Shown: piece after piece, positions 44,945 to 53,605 of the stretch | Position numbering within the stretch: position 1 is the first letter of the stretch | Layout: every line of letters starts with the position of its first letter | Source of the DNA: Mycobacterium paraseoulense | Lineage (GTDB): Bacteria > Actinomycetota > Actinomycetes > Mycobacteriales > Mycobacteriaceae | Assembly (NCBI RefSeq): GCF_010731655.1 | Contig: NZ_AP022619.1 | Location: forward strand, 1,922,001-1,986,000 | Length of the DNA: 64,000 nt | Direction: 5' to 3' | Made by a program: the position numbers and the translations under genes | Notes under the pieces: model-generated | Seen by the model: the letters and a program-made list of their open reading frames with translations, nothing else | Database searches by the model: none | Told to the model about the DNA's origin: nothing

Positions 44945-46436
44945 GCGCCGGTGTATCCAATCGTCTTGGTCTGCAGATGCTGCTCGAAGCCTTCGTGACC
45001 GTTTTGCCTGCCGAGCCCACTCATCTTGTAACCGCCGAACGGAGCGTCGGCGCCGTAGAACATGGCGCCGTTGAGGTTCAACGTGCCGGTGCGGATTCGC
45101 CCGGCCACCGCCATAGCTCGATCAGGCGAGCCCATCACCGCACCCGACAAACCATAGGTCGAGTTGTTCGCCAGCTCGACCAGACCATCGTCGCCGCCGT
45201 CATAGGGCGTGATCGTGATCACCGGCCCGAAGATCTCCTCCTGGAACAGACGGTGGCGTGCGTCCACATCGGCGAACACAGTCGGCGCCACAAAGTACCC
45301 ACGGTCCAGCCCGTCGGGCCTTCCGCCTCCGACCGTCACCCGCCCCCCTTGCTGCTTGCCGATCTCGATGTAATTCAACACGCGCTCATGCTGCTTGGCC
45401 GACACCACAGGACCGCAAAACGTCGCAGGATCGGTTGGGTCTCCGACGGGAACCGCCGCAAAGTCGCGGTGGCGACCTCGACCGCCTGGTCATAAACCTG
45501 CCGCGGAACCAGCATTCGCGTAGTCAGCCCGCAGCCTTGGCCGGAATGGATCAGCGCTCCCATACAACCCGGCAGGACCGACTCCATGTCAGCGTCATCG
45601 AGCACCATGTACGCCGACTTCCCGCCGAGCTCGAGCAAGGTGCGCTTCATGGTGTCAGCGGACAGACTTTGAAGCAGCTTGCCCACAGCCGTCGAGCCAG
45701 TGAAAGAAACCATATCGACGCGCGGATCGGTGGCGAGCAGCTGAGCCACGCCATTGTCAGACGTCGCGACGACATTGAATACACCCGCCGGGATGTCGGT
45801 CTTCTCCGCGACGATACGACCCCACCGCAGCCCACTCCATGGCGTCTCGATCGCGGGCTTGAGCACCATCGTGTTGCCCGTGGCCAGGACCTGCGCCACC
45901 TTGTTGCTGATGATCTCAAACGGGAAATTCCACGGCGTGATAGCACCGACGACACCGACCGCTTCCTTGACAACCTTACGGTGATACGGTGAGCCCAACA
46001 GCGCACCGTCGGGAAGTGCCCGCTCCCAAGGAAACTCGGAGATGTACCGGGCGGGCCACCCAACGGCGTCAGCGATCGGCCACTCGAGCTGCGCAATGTA
46101 TGTTGACGACAGCGGCGCACCGACCTCGGCGATCAGCTCGGCGCGAATGTCCTCCTTCTCCTCCTGAAGGGTGTCGTGGAGTTGCATCAAGCAATGCTGA
46201 CGAAACTCGCGATTCGTCGACCAATCGGTACTATCGAAGGCGCGCCGCGCAGCGGTGATCGCCGCCTCCATATCCTCTGCACCGGCGTCGGTGGCGACGC
46301 CCAGCACCTCTTCGGTGGCTGGATTGATGTTCTCGATGGTCCTTCCGGTGGATGAGTCCCGCAACTCCCCGTCGATGTACAAGCGGTTTTCGGCATTGAA
46401 CGGGACTGTCGATGCGGCAACCGACGAAGTCGTCAT
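44941..46436 (-). pseudogene. Aldehyde dehydrogenase, single frameshift
   Basis: From ATG 46436 the NAD-dependent aldehyde dehydrogenase is normal up to about residue 328: Glu269 in LELGG, Cys302 in GQGC. Then frame is lost: ATLRRFPSETQPI should read ATLRRFPVGDPTDPATFCGP. Restoring one C in the CCC (complement of GGG 45448-45450) rejoins VVSAKQHERVLNYIEIGKQQ and the C-terminus to TGA 44941. All catalytic residues are intact, so either the operon lost this step recently or the base is a sequencing error. A perfect class 1 dyad lies 52 bases upstream. Confidence 0.85.
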
Positions 46437-46487
46437 GGAAAATGTCCTCTCGCGGGGCTGGCGGCACGCTCTAGCGTAAACCATAAT

Positions 46488-46503
46488 AGATAACTATTTA
46501 TCT
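46488..46503. promoter_or_regulatory. Operator-like perfect dyad, class 1 (AGATAA-CTAT-TTATCT)
   Basis: Upstream of the aldehyde dehydrogenase/CoA-transferase operon. Its inner 14 bases are identical to those of the dyad at 5958; the outer pair is A/T instead of C/G but still pairs. Confidence 0.6.
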
Positions 46504-46559
46504 GATTTGGGGGGATCGCCGTGCCCCGGCGGAACGCAGCTTGTTATTCAAACTAATCG

Positions 46560-46568
46560 TAGATTCTA
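46560..46568. promoter_or_regulatory. Operator-like motif, class 2 (TAGATTCTA)
   Basis: Sits 36 bases before the ATG of a FadD fragment. The surrounding AAGTAGATT-x-CTCCG sequence is shared with the leader of the intact FadD at 48346. Confidence 0.45.
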
Positions 46569-46603
46569 CTACTAAGTAGATTACTCCGTGGAGGGACGCA
46601 CAG

Positions 46604-46705
46604 ATGGTGGAGCGCCCCGACAGCTCCCTCCTGCTCGAACCAACCGGCGCAGCGCTGACCATCGGGGAGGTGTCCACCTGTCCGCTGCAGCGGCACGCCG
46701 GATGG
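46604..46705 (+). pseudogene. Acyl-CoA synthetase N-terminal stump
   Basis: Frame VERPDSSLLLEPTGAALTIG then EVST closely matches residues 15-38 of the intact FadD at 48346, with residues 3-14 deleted and the rest missing. Leader and ribosome site are also duplicated. It ends where the oppositely oriented FAD-oxidase fragment begins. Confidence 0.85.
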
Positions 46706-46890
46706 CCCGCCCAGCCGGACCGCCGTGCCGTCGGCCAGCACCACCTGCATCCCCAGCAGGTAATCGGTGGTGACGCCGTATTCACGCAGCACAGCCCGCC
46801 GGCGTTGGCGGCAATGTTGCCGCCGATGCTGCAGATCTCGAACGACGGTGGGGTCGGGCGGGTAACCGGCTACAACGCTGCGCATCACGA
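46700..46890 (-). pseudogene. FAD-linked oxidase (GlcD-like) fragment
   Basis: Minus strand reads GYPPDPT, then in another frame FEICSIGGNIAANAGGLCCV, then again shifted YGVTTDYLLGMQVVLADGTA, the FAD-binding core of a glycolate-oxidase/D-lactate dehydrogenase-like enzyme. One shift is AAA to AA (46781-46782). Only about 65 codons remain. Confidence 0.8.
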
Positions 46891-46981
46891 TCACCTGCAC
46901 GTCGAAGTGGGAAGCGGACGCAGAAGCCTGCCGCTGGCGGCGGCAGGCTTCACCGCGAACCGGCAGCCCGACTGACGCGGT

Positions 46982-48163
46982 TCAGTTCATCAGGAGCTCG
47001 CGCAGGTTGTCACGCATGATCCGGTGCACGGCACCCGGGTCCAGTTCGGTGAGCCCCTCCTCGAATTCGGCGGGCTGGGCCAGCCCCTCCGCGTGGGGAT
47101 AATCCGAGCCCATCAAAACGCGGTCCGCGCCGATGCGCTTGACCAGTTCGGGCGTGTTGTCCTCGTGAAAGGGAACGACATAGACATTGCGCTTGAACAT
47201 CTCCGATGGGCGATCAGGGAGCGTGCCGCCCGGCCAATCGCCAAAACGTCCCCACCACGCTGCCTTGTTGAGCGTCTTCAACAGATAGGGGACCCATCCA
47301 CAGCCATGCTCGACGCTGATGACCCGCAGTCCCGGGAAGCGGCCGAACAGATTGTGCAGGACCATCGCCGCGAGCGTGGTCATGATCGGAATCTCGACGT
47401 GGAACATCGCGAACTGTAACGCCGAGGTGTCGCGCGTTCCCGGCCTGGGCTTCTCACCCCACACGGTCGACGCGTCGAAGAAACCGGCCGACACGTGGAA
47501 CCCGACCGGCACTTTCGCCTCCTCGAGGCGCGCCCAGAACGGATCGAACTTGGGATCGGCAATCGAACAAGGCTGTGCTCCGCCACCCGGGGCCGGTCGC
47601 AGATAGACGACTTTCACGCCCGCCTTGAGCAGGCGGTCCAGTTCTTCCACGGCCAGGTCCGCGTCGGCCAGAGACAGACACCCCGTGCCGAAAATTCGGC
47701 CATTGCTACCGAAGCCCCAGTCTTCCTCGACCCAGCGGTTGTACGACCTCAGGTTGGCATACAGCACCTCGGGGTTGTCGAGCAGATCCTGCTCGATCCC
47801 ATTCGCCATCGAGGGGAATAGGATCGCTGCCTCGACATTCTGGCTGTCCATCAGCTCAAGCCGCGCCTTCCGGTCATGGAAAGCCGGCAACATCGACGAT
47901 TCGTCCCGCGCATCGTCGAAACCGCCCAACGCGGGATTATTCAGGATTGCCTTGAACGAACCCGGAGCCTCGGTCTTGTCGAACTTGACGTTGCAGAAGT
48001 TCAGGACCTTGTCACCGCAATGCCAGTATTCCTTGCCATCGGGGTGCATCCTGGCCTGGATCGCGACATCCTTGTACTTGGACTCGATATGACGGCTGAA
48101 GCAGTCCCGGATCTCATAGAAGTGATTGTCTGCATCCCACAGACGATAGGGTTCGCTCGTCAC
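46982..48163 (-). CDS. Amidohydrolase-2 family protein (ACMSD-like), copy B
   Basis: A 393-residue TIM-barrel amidohydrolase from GTG 48163. LWDADNHFYEI gives the first metal ligands, then VGFHVSAGFFD near 222, VISVEHGCGWVPYLLKTL near 281 and MGSDYPHAEGLAQP near 351 with the last Asp ligand. It would hydrolyse or decarboxylate a cyclic intermediate. Divergent from the FadD at 48346 with a shared 180-base promoter region. Confidence 0.9.
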   Translation of the reverse strand: MTSEPYRLWDADNHFYEIRDCFSRHIESKYKDVAIQARMHPDGKEYWHCGDKVLNFCNVKFDKTEAPGSFKAILNNPALGGFDDARDESSMLPAFHDRKARLELMDSQNVEAAILFPSMANGIEQDLLDNPEVLYANLRSYNRWVEEDWGFGSNGRIFGTGCLSLADADLAVEELDRLLKAGVKVVYLRPAPGGGAQPCSIADPKFDPFWARLEEAKVPVGFHVSAGFFDASTVWGEKPRPGTRDTSALQFAMFHVEIPIMTTLAAMVLHNLFGRFPGLRVISVEHGCGWVPYLLKTLNKAAWWGRFGDWPGGTLPDRPSEMFKRNVYVVPFHEDNTPELVKRIGADRVLMGSDYPHAEGLAQPAEFEEGLTELDPGAVHRIMRDNLRELLMN

Positions 48164-48302
48164 GTCTCACACTCTCCATTCCATTTCGTCGGTTTTCTTC
48201 CCTGCGCGCGCTCCTGGCAAGAAGGGACAGATCATGTCGCGCACTTATATAGAAAACCTATCGAACGCTCAGGCAAGTGTCAACGGTATTCTAACTAGGC
48301 AC

Positions 48303-48310
48303 AGATTCTG
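48303..48310. promoter_or_regulatory. Operator-like motif, class 2 (CAGATTCT)
   Basis: CAGATTCTG centred 38 bases before the FadD ATG, in the divergent amidohydrolase/FadD gap. Same placement as at 46560 and 30406. Confidence 0.45.
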
Positions 48311-48345
48311 TCACCAAGTAGATTGCTCCGCGGAGGGATGTACAG

Positions 48346-49827
48346 ATGGCCCCACGCACGGTTGTCGAACTGGTCGATTCTGCTGCACGGGAGCGTCCCG
48401 ACAGCCCCCTCCTGCTCGAACCAGCCGGCGCAGCGATGACCATCGGGGAGGTGTCCCACCTGTCCATTGCGGCGGCACGCTGGTTGGCCGAACATGGCGT
48501 CGATAGCTCCATGACGGTCGCTTGGCAGCTTTCGAGTAACTGCGGTGCCGCCGTTGTGATGTTGGCGCTGTCGCGAAGCGTGCCCGTCCAGGTGCCGGTG
48601 CTGCACCTGTTCCGACAGCGTGAGGTAGCCGCCGCACTCGAAATCGCCGGCGCCGACGTGTTGATCGTTGACCGGACCACACAGCACAACGCACCAGCGG
48701 ACACCCCTGTGATTCGCCTGCCCTCGAACTTCCTCGACGTCCTTCGGACCATGCCCGAAGACCAGCCATCGGAGGGTGCAGCGAACTTCCCGTCGGACTA
48801 CGCGCGATGGGTCTTCTTCACGTCCGGAACGAGCGGGCGCCCGAAAGGGGTGCGACACAGCGACAAGTCGCTGTTGACCGCGGCACGTGGCTACGTGAAG
48901 TATCTCGGCCTGGGATCCGCGCCCGACGACGTTGGGACCATCAACTTTCCCATCGCACACGTTGGCGGCATCTTCTATGTCTCGTGCGCCCTTATCGGGA
49001 AGTTCTCGGTGCTGTTGCTGCCGCGGGTCGGCCCGGACATCGCCGCGGTGCTTGCAGCCAATCAAGTGACGTTCACTGGCTCAAGTACAGCGTTCTACCA
49101 GATGCTGCTCTCCGCACAGCTCTCCTCAGGTGGTGACGCTCCCGTCATTCCAACGCTTCGCATGCTGATCGGTGGCGGTGCACCCTGTCCGCCAGAGCTG
49201 CACGAAAAGATCAGACACGTGCTGAGGGTGCCGGTGCTGCACGGCTATGGCATGACCGAAGCCCCCGCCGTCAGCGCCAGCCAGCCATCGGACACCTTCG
49301 AGCAGCGGTCGAACAGTGCGGGCCGGCCGGTTCCCGGCGCCGAAGTCCGTATCGCGCCGACGGGCGAGGTCGAAGTGCGCGGCGATGTCCTGACACCCGG
49401 CTACGTCGACGACGAGCAATGGGCGGCATCTCTCACTCCAGAAGGCTGGCTTCAAACCGGGGACACCGGATACTTGCGGGCTGACGGCCGGCTGGTGATC
49501 ACCGGCCGGATGAAGGATCTGATCATTCGCAAAGGTGAGAACATCGCTCCCGCCGAGATCGAGAACGAGCTACTCGCACACCCGCTCATCGACACCGTCG
49601 CCGTCCTCGGCCTGCCCGACGAGATACGCGGCGAGCTCGTCTGCGCGGTCGTCCAACGATCACCCAAGCACCGCGATGTCACACTCGAAGAGATCTGCCA
49701 GTTCCTCGATGAACGTGGCTTGATGAAGCAGAAATGGCCCGAACGGCTGTACATACTCGATGAATTCCCCCTGACCGGTTTGGGCAAAGTGGCCAAGCGC
49801 GAACTCGCAAAACACTTGACAACCTGA
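48346..49827 (+). CDS. Acyl-CoA synthetase, AMP-forming (FadD-like)
   Basis: A 493-residue ANL ligase: P-loop VFFTSGTSGRPKGVRHSD near residue 161, YGMTEAPAV near 303, LQTGDTGYLRADGRLVITGR near 370, RKGENIAPAEIENELLAHP near 395 and the A10 lysine in GLGKVAKRE near 480. All key residues present. It overlaps no other gene; the 6-phosphogluconate/hydroxyisobutyrate-type dehydrogenase is convergent with it. Its 5' part exists as a second copy at 46604. Confidence 0.92.
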   Translation: MAPRTVVELVDSAARERPDSPLLLEPAGAAMTIGEVSHLSIAAARWLAEHGVDSSMTVAWQLSSNCGAAVVMLALSRSVPVQVPVLHLFRQREVAAALEIAGADVLIVDRTTQHNAPADTPVIRLPSNFLDVLRTMPEDQPSEGAANFPSDYARWVFFTSGTSGRPKGVRHSDKSLLTAARGYVKYLGLGSAPDDVGTINFPIAHVGGIFYVSCALIGKFSVLLLPRVGPDIAAVLAANQVTFTGSSTAFYQMLLSAQLSSGGDAPVIPTLRMLIGGGAPCPPELHEKIRHVLRVPVLHGYGMTEAPAVSASQPSDTFEQRSNSAGRPVPGAEVRIAPTGEVEVRGDVLTPGYVDDEQWAASLTPEGWLQTGDTGYLRADGRLVITGRMKDLIIRKGENIAPAEIENELLAHPLIDTVAVLGLPDEIRGELVCAVVQRSPKHRDVTLEEICQFLDERGLMKQKWPERLYILDEFPLTGLGKVAKRELAKHLTT

Positions 49828-49849
49828 GTCGCCGACACCCCGGGCGGAA

Positions 49850-50656
49850 TCACGTCACGGACAGTGGTCCTTTTTCCGCGACACCGCGCACAAAGTCGAT
49901 CGACACACCCATCTCCTCGGCCAGCGCTATCGCCGTCGCGACGTCCTTACGCAGATACGGCGTCACGCGGCCCTCGAACGGAGCAAGACCGCCGACTTGC
50001 CGCACTCGCTGAAGGGCGGCGCTACTGCCGCTACACGCACTCAACGCGGCGAGTAGCGACCCCTCGTCCAAGCCCAACTTTGCTCCGGCCGCGGCCGTAT
50101 CCGCGAGCAATTGCGAATTCGCCGCGAACAGAAGGTTATTGAGCAGCTTGACCAGCAGCGCGCTGCCCAGCGCACCGGTCGCAATGATGGGATCGGCGTA
50201 AGCACTTACCACGTCGCGCGCAGTATCGACCGCATCAGGCTCCCCGCCCAACAGGACCGTGAGCCTGCCCTGAAGAATGTCTTCCGAATCTCCACTGATT
50301 GGCCCGTCGATCACCCGAACATGCGGCGCCGTTTGGGCGATGTCGGCGACGAGCGCCGGACTACCCGTGGTGTGCGACACGACGATCGCACCCTCGGGCA
50401 GATGAGCAAGGAAGCCTTCCTCGCCAAACGCCGTTTCACGCAGCTGCAGATCAGAGAACAGACACAGGATCAACACGTCACTGGCTCGCGCGAGCTCCTT
50501 GAGCGAGCCAGCCAAACCAGCCCCACGCGCGGCATGATGTTCGCACACCTCGGGTCGGCGCGCATAGAGCACGACTTCGTGCTGACCGTGATCGAGCAGC
50601 CGCGACACCATCGGCGCACCCATTTGACCGACGCCGAAGAAACCGACTCGTGACAT
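49850..50656 (-). CDS. NAD(P)-dependent 3-hydroxyisobutyrate dehydrogenase-like protein
   Basis: A 268-residue beta-hydroxyacid dehydrogenase. Rossmann loop VGFFGVGQMGAPMVSRLLD near residue 4, substrate loop DGPISGDSEDILQGRL near 115, catalytic Lys in LLVKLLNNLL near 166. ATG 50656 fits this start; the longer frame beyond it is not family-like. It ends just after the P450 stop in the same direction, suggesting one transcript from the amidohydrolase through ferredoxin, P450 and this gene. It would oxidise a short beta-hydroxy acid or reduce an imine. Confidence 0.88.
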   Translation of the reverse strand: MSRVGFFGVGQMGAPMVSRLLDHGQHEVVLYARRPEVCEHHAARGAGLAGSLKELARASDVLILCLFSDLQLRETAFGEEGFLAHLPEGAIVVSHTTGSPALVADIAQTAPHVRVIDGPISGDSEDILQGRLTVLLGGEPDAVDTARDVVSAYADPIIATGALGSALLVKLLNNLLFAANSQLLADTAAAGAKLGLDEGSLLAALSACSGSSAALQRVRQVGGLAPFEGRVTPYLRKDVATAIALAEEMGVSIDFVRGVAEKGPLSVT

Positions 50657-50657
50657 C

Positions 50658-51881
50658 TCATGGCCCCGAACTGAAATTAAGACGAGGCCCCGGCGTGAAA
50701 CGGATCGGCAAATGGCGCACAGCGTAGACCTCACCAGCGTCCTCGAACCGCACGATCTCGCCGTCGATCGCGAAATCGGGCAGACGGGCAAGGATTTCGG
50801 AGATCATCTCCTGGAACATCACCCGGGCGAAGTTGGAGCCGAGGCAACGGTGAGCGCCGAGGCTGAACGCGAGGTGGCGGTTCGGTGATCGGGTCAGGTC
50901 GATTTCCTCGGGCTTATCGAACACCTTCGGATCGCGGTTGCCCGAGGCGAACATCAATATGACCCGGTCTCCCGCACGCAGCTTCTGACCGTGAAATTCG
51001 CAGTCCCGTTTGACGACTCGATAGAGCCCCTGCGTGGGAGTGTCGTGCCGGAGGAACTCCTCGGTCGCCGCATCGAGAAGCTCGGGATCGTCAATCAACT
51101 GCTGGCGCAATGCCGGATCTTCTTCGAGCCGAACCAGCGCATTACCGGTCAGTCCGCTCGTCGTGTCCATGCCGGCAAGCAGCAGGAGGAAGATGTACCC
51201 GATCAGCTGCTCCTCGGTGAGCGGCGCGCCGTCGACTTCGGCTTGCAGGATGACACTGATCAAGTCGTCGCCGAAACCGTTGGTCCGCCGCTCCTCCATC
51301 GCACTCACGATGGCGCCGTAAATATTCATGACGCCGTTGCCGGCCCGCTCGGGGTCGTGCGAGCGGTCGTGAATGGCGGAATGGATCCACTCCACCCATT
51401 CCGGCCAACGGCTGTCGTCCAGACCCAACATCTGCAGGATCCAGCGCGCTGGCAGTGGGGTGGTCAGCTGTTGGACGATGTCGGCTCGGCCGGTCTCGAT
51501 GAAGTCGTCGACCAACTCCGCCGCTAACTGGCGAATTCGGGGCCTCCAACGCTGGGCAGCGCCCGGGGAGAAGCGCGGCAATACGATACGGCGGCATGCG
51601 CCGTGCAGCGGCGGATCGATGTCGATGGGAATCAACGGATCCGGGGACAGCGCCGGCACCGCTTTCTCCACGCCGTTGCCGAACAACTCGGCGTCCTGCG
51701 CGGCGTCGACGATCGCGTCGTACCCGAGAAACAGCCAGAACCCATCCCACGCGGTCGAACGCAAAACCGGGCAACGATCGCGAAACTCAGAGTAGATCTC
51801 GAAATTGTTCTCCCGGAAGTACTCCGAATGGTGGTCGAGGTCGGTCGAGGCGTTCTCGGTGCCTGAGTCGATAGTCGTCAT
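50658..51881 (-). CDS. Cytochrome P450 (CYP)
   Basis: A 407-residue bacterial P450. I-helix AGMDTTSG near residue 240 with the acid-alcohol pair, ExxR in EEFLR near 279, and heme loop FSLGAHRCLGSNFAR with Cys346 as axial ligand. Start ATG 51881 overlaps the ferredoxin TGA by one base, so the two are co-translated and surely partners. The ORF extending beyond 51881 is the ferredoxin shadow. It would hydroxylate a hydrophobic substrate. No membrane anchor. Confidence 0.93.
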   Translation of the reverse strand: MTTIDSGTENASTDLDHHSEYFRENNFEIYSEFRDRCPVLRSTAWDGFWLFLGYDAIVDAAQDAELFGNGVEKAVPALSPDPLIPIDIDPPLHGACRRIVLPRFSPGAAQRWRPRIRQLAAELVDDFIETGRADIVQQLTTPLPARWILQMLGLDDSRWPEWVEWIHSAIHDRSHDPERAGNGVMNIYGAIVSAMEERRTNGFGDDLISVILQAEVDGAPLTEEQLIGYIFLLLLAGMDTTSGLTGNALVRLEEDPALRQQLIDDPELLDAATEEFLRHDTPTQGLYRVVKRDCEFHGQKLRAGDRVILMFASGNRDPKVFDKPEEIDLTRSPNRHLAFSLGAHRCLGSNFARVMFQEMISEILARLPDFAIDGEIVRFEDAGEVYAVRHLPIRFTPGPRLNFSSGP

Positions 51882-52087
51882 CACGCGTCCTTTAGGTCGT
51901 CGATCTTGATCGCCCGCTCGGGACATTCTTGTTCGGCCCTTCGGATCAAATCTTCGCCCTCGAGCGCGATTCCGTCTTGGCTCGTCACCGCCCGGTCTTC
52001 GAGGTCGAGGAATTCGAAGGCGTTGGGCGCTATCGTCAAGCAGCGTGCATGTCCTCGACATCGCTGCGGGTCCACCTCGACCCTCAT
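51881..52087 (-). CDS. 3Fe-4S ferredoxin, partner of the 51881 P450
   Basis: A 68-residue ferredoxin from ATG 52087 (GGGAGG just upstream): C10, C16 and C55 with ECPERAI, the 3Fe-4S pattern. It precedes its P450 with one-base overlap and follows the amidohydrolase by 24 bases, so all are in one operon. Confidence 0.9.
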   Translation of the reverse strand: MRVEVDPQRCRGHARCLTIAPNAFEFLDLEDRAVTSQDGIALEGEDLIRRAEQECPERAIKIDDLKDA

Positions 52088-52111
52088 TCGGCCTCCCATT
52101 GTCTTCACCCG

Positions 52112-53311
52112 CTACACATTGGCGAGCTGCCGCTCGGCCGTCCTTGGGAAGTTGAGCATGCGCCGCGCGTTGTCCTCGACGATGAGCGCACATTCGTCAT
52201 CGGGCACCGTGGCAAGCACTTCGGCCGCACGCTTGCGCGAGTTTGGCCAGTTCGAATCCGAGTGCGGGAAGTCGATCTCCAAGGTGATGCGGTCAACGCC
52301 GATCGCATGGCGGTTGGCCAATCCGTGCTCATCATCGATAAAGCAACCCCAGAAGTGGGAACGGAAAAGATCAGAAGGGCGCGCGTCGAAATCGATCGGC
52401 TGATAGTAGCGGTGACGCTCCCACACGTAGTCCGCGCGTTCCAAAATGTAAGGCACCCAACCGATACCGCCCTCGGATAACGAGATCTGAAGGTTCGGAA
52501 ACTTCTGTAGTTTGCCGGAAAACAGCAGGTCGACGGTCGACCACATGAGATTGGTCGCAAACAGCGCAATCGCCACCGCGAAGGGCGCCGAAACGTCTTG
52601 GTTAGCCAGATCGTTCTGGAAGGTGCTCGTCCCCGAGAACGAGAATCCAGGAACGTAACCGCCCGACCCGAAATGCAGTGCCACCGGCATGCCCGCGTCC
52701 GAGCACACCTGCCACAGATTGTCCCAGTGATCTGAGTGAAACGACGGCAGACCCAACGGCACCGGGCTGTCGGGGAACGACACCGTGCGCGCCCCCTTCG
52801 AGGCCAGGCGCTCAGCTTCAACGACGCACGCGTCGACGTCCCAGACCGGAAGCAAACCGAGCGGGATGAACCGGTCGGGCGCCGTCGCGCACCACTCGTC
52901 GATGTGAAAGTCGTTCCACGCCTTCACGCACAGCAGCGCCAGCTCGCGATCGTTGCCCCGAAAAAACGTTCCCCCCGCGAACCCCGGGAAGGAGGGAAAG
53001 CACAGCGCCGCCTGAACCCCGTCGAGATCCATGTCCGCGACCCGCGCCGCGGGATCGTAGCAGCCGGGAATCATATCCTCGTAGCGCACCGGATCGGTGC
53101 CCCACTCCTGCGGCGGCTTGCCCGCTACCGCGTTCAGCCCGATCGTCGGATACAGCGTGTTGTCGTACGACCACAAATGCTGGCCATCGACCTCGACGAT
53201 CCGGGGTCCGGCCTCGCGAAACTTCTCCGGCAAGCGGTCTTGCCACACACGTGGATGCTCGATGAGGTGATCATCGACCGACACAATCTGATGGGTGTCT
53301 TGTAATGGCAT
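52112..53311 (-). CDS. Amidohydrolase-2 family protein (ACMSD-like), copy C
   Basis: A 399-residue TIM-barrel amidohydrolase. Start ATG 53311. SVDDHLIEHP metal ligands at residues 11-20, VALHFGSGG near 229, ISLSEGGIGWVPYILERA near 298 and EIDFPHSDSNWP near 360. Here the last Asp motif is IDFPHSD rather than GSDYPH. First gene of an operon with ferredoxin, P450 and dehydrogenase, so it probably acts on the same substrate as the P450. A GAATCTG/CAGATTC dyad lies 53 bases upstream. Confidence 0.9.
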   Translation of the reverse strand: MPLQDTHQIVSVDDHLIEHPRVWQDRLPEKFREAGPRIVEVDGQHLWSYDNTLYPTIGLNAVAGKPPQEWGTDPVRYEDMIPGCYDPAARVADMDLDGVQAALCFPSFPGFAGGTFFRGNDRELALLCVKAWNDFHIDEWCATAPDRFIPLGLLPVWDVDACVVEAERLASKGARTVSFPDSPVPLGLPSFHSDHWDNLWQVCSDAGMPVALHFGSGGYVPGFSFSGTSTFQNDLANQDVSAPFAVAIALFATNLMWSTVDLLFSGKLQKFPNLQISLSEGGIGWVPYILERADYVWERHRYYQPIDFDARPSDLFRSHFWGCFIDDEHGLANRHAIGVDRITLEIDFPHSDSNWPNSRKRAAEVLATVPDDECALIVEDNARRMLNFPRTAERQLANV

Positions 53312-53363
53312 TCTTCGCTCCCTACGCCCTGCCAGAGGTCGCCGATCGGCCGACTCTACCCGC

Positions 53364-53385
53364 GAATCTGTTATCGACCAGATTC
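53364..53385. promoter_or_regulatory. Operator-like dyad, class 2 (GAATCTG-N8-CAGATTC)
   Basis: Perfect 7-base inverted repeat with an 8-base spacer before the amidohydrolase/ferredoxin/P450 operon. The right arm extends to CAGATTCTA, the motif seen at 30406. Confidence 0.6.
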
Positions 53386-53585
53386 TATAGCGTCTTCGAA
53401 TCCTATCCCTGGCCGCCGGTGTGATCAAGCGTTTCTTGCCGTGGGCGGAACCGCCGGCACACTCGGGCACCGAGGTCCCGCCATTGGTGGCACTTTACGC
53501 AGAAGAATCGCCCTTTCCGGGCCGCACGGCTGCCTGCACGCCGCCCCTCAAGAGCCCAGAGCAAAATCTGCGACTAGCTGTTGAT

Positions 53586-53605
53586 TTTCAACTATCTAGT
53601 TGAAA
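53586..53605. promoter_or_regulatory. 20-base perfect palindrome TTTCAACTA-TC-TAGTTGAAA
   Basis: Nine-base perfect arms with a two-base centre, immediately before a TetR pseudogene. The size is typical for autoregulated TetR operators; it survives although the regulator is dead. Confidence 0.65.

Noticed and set aside
50792..52193. Longer P450 start reaching back to 52193
   Set aside because: The added region is the other frame of the ferredoxin gene and lacks P450 similarity; ATG 51881 with one-base overlap fits.
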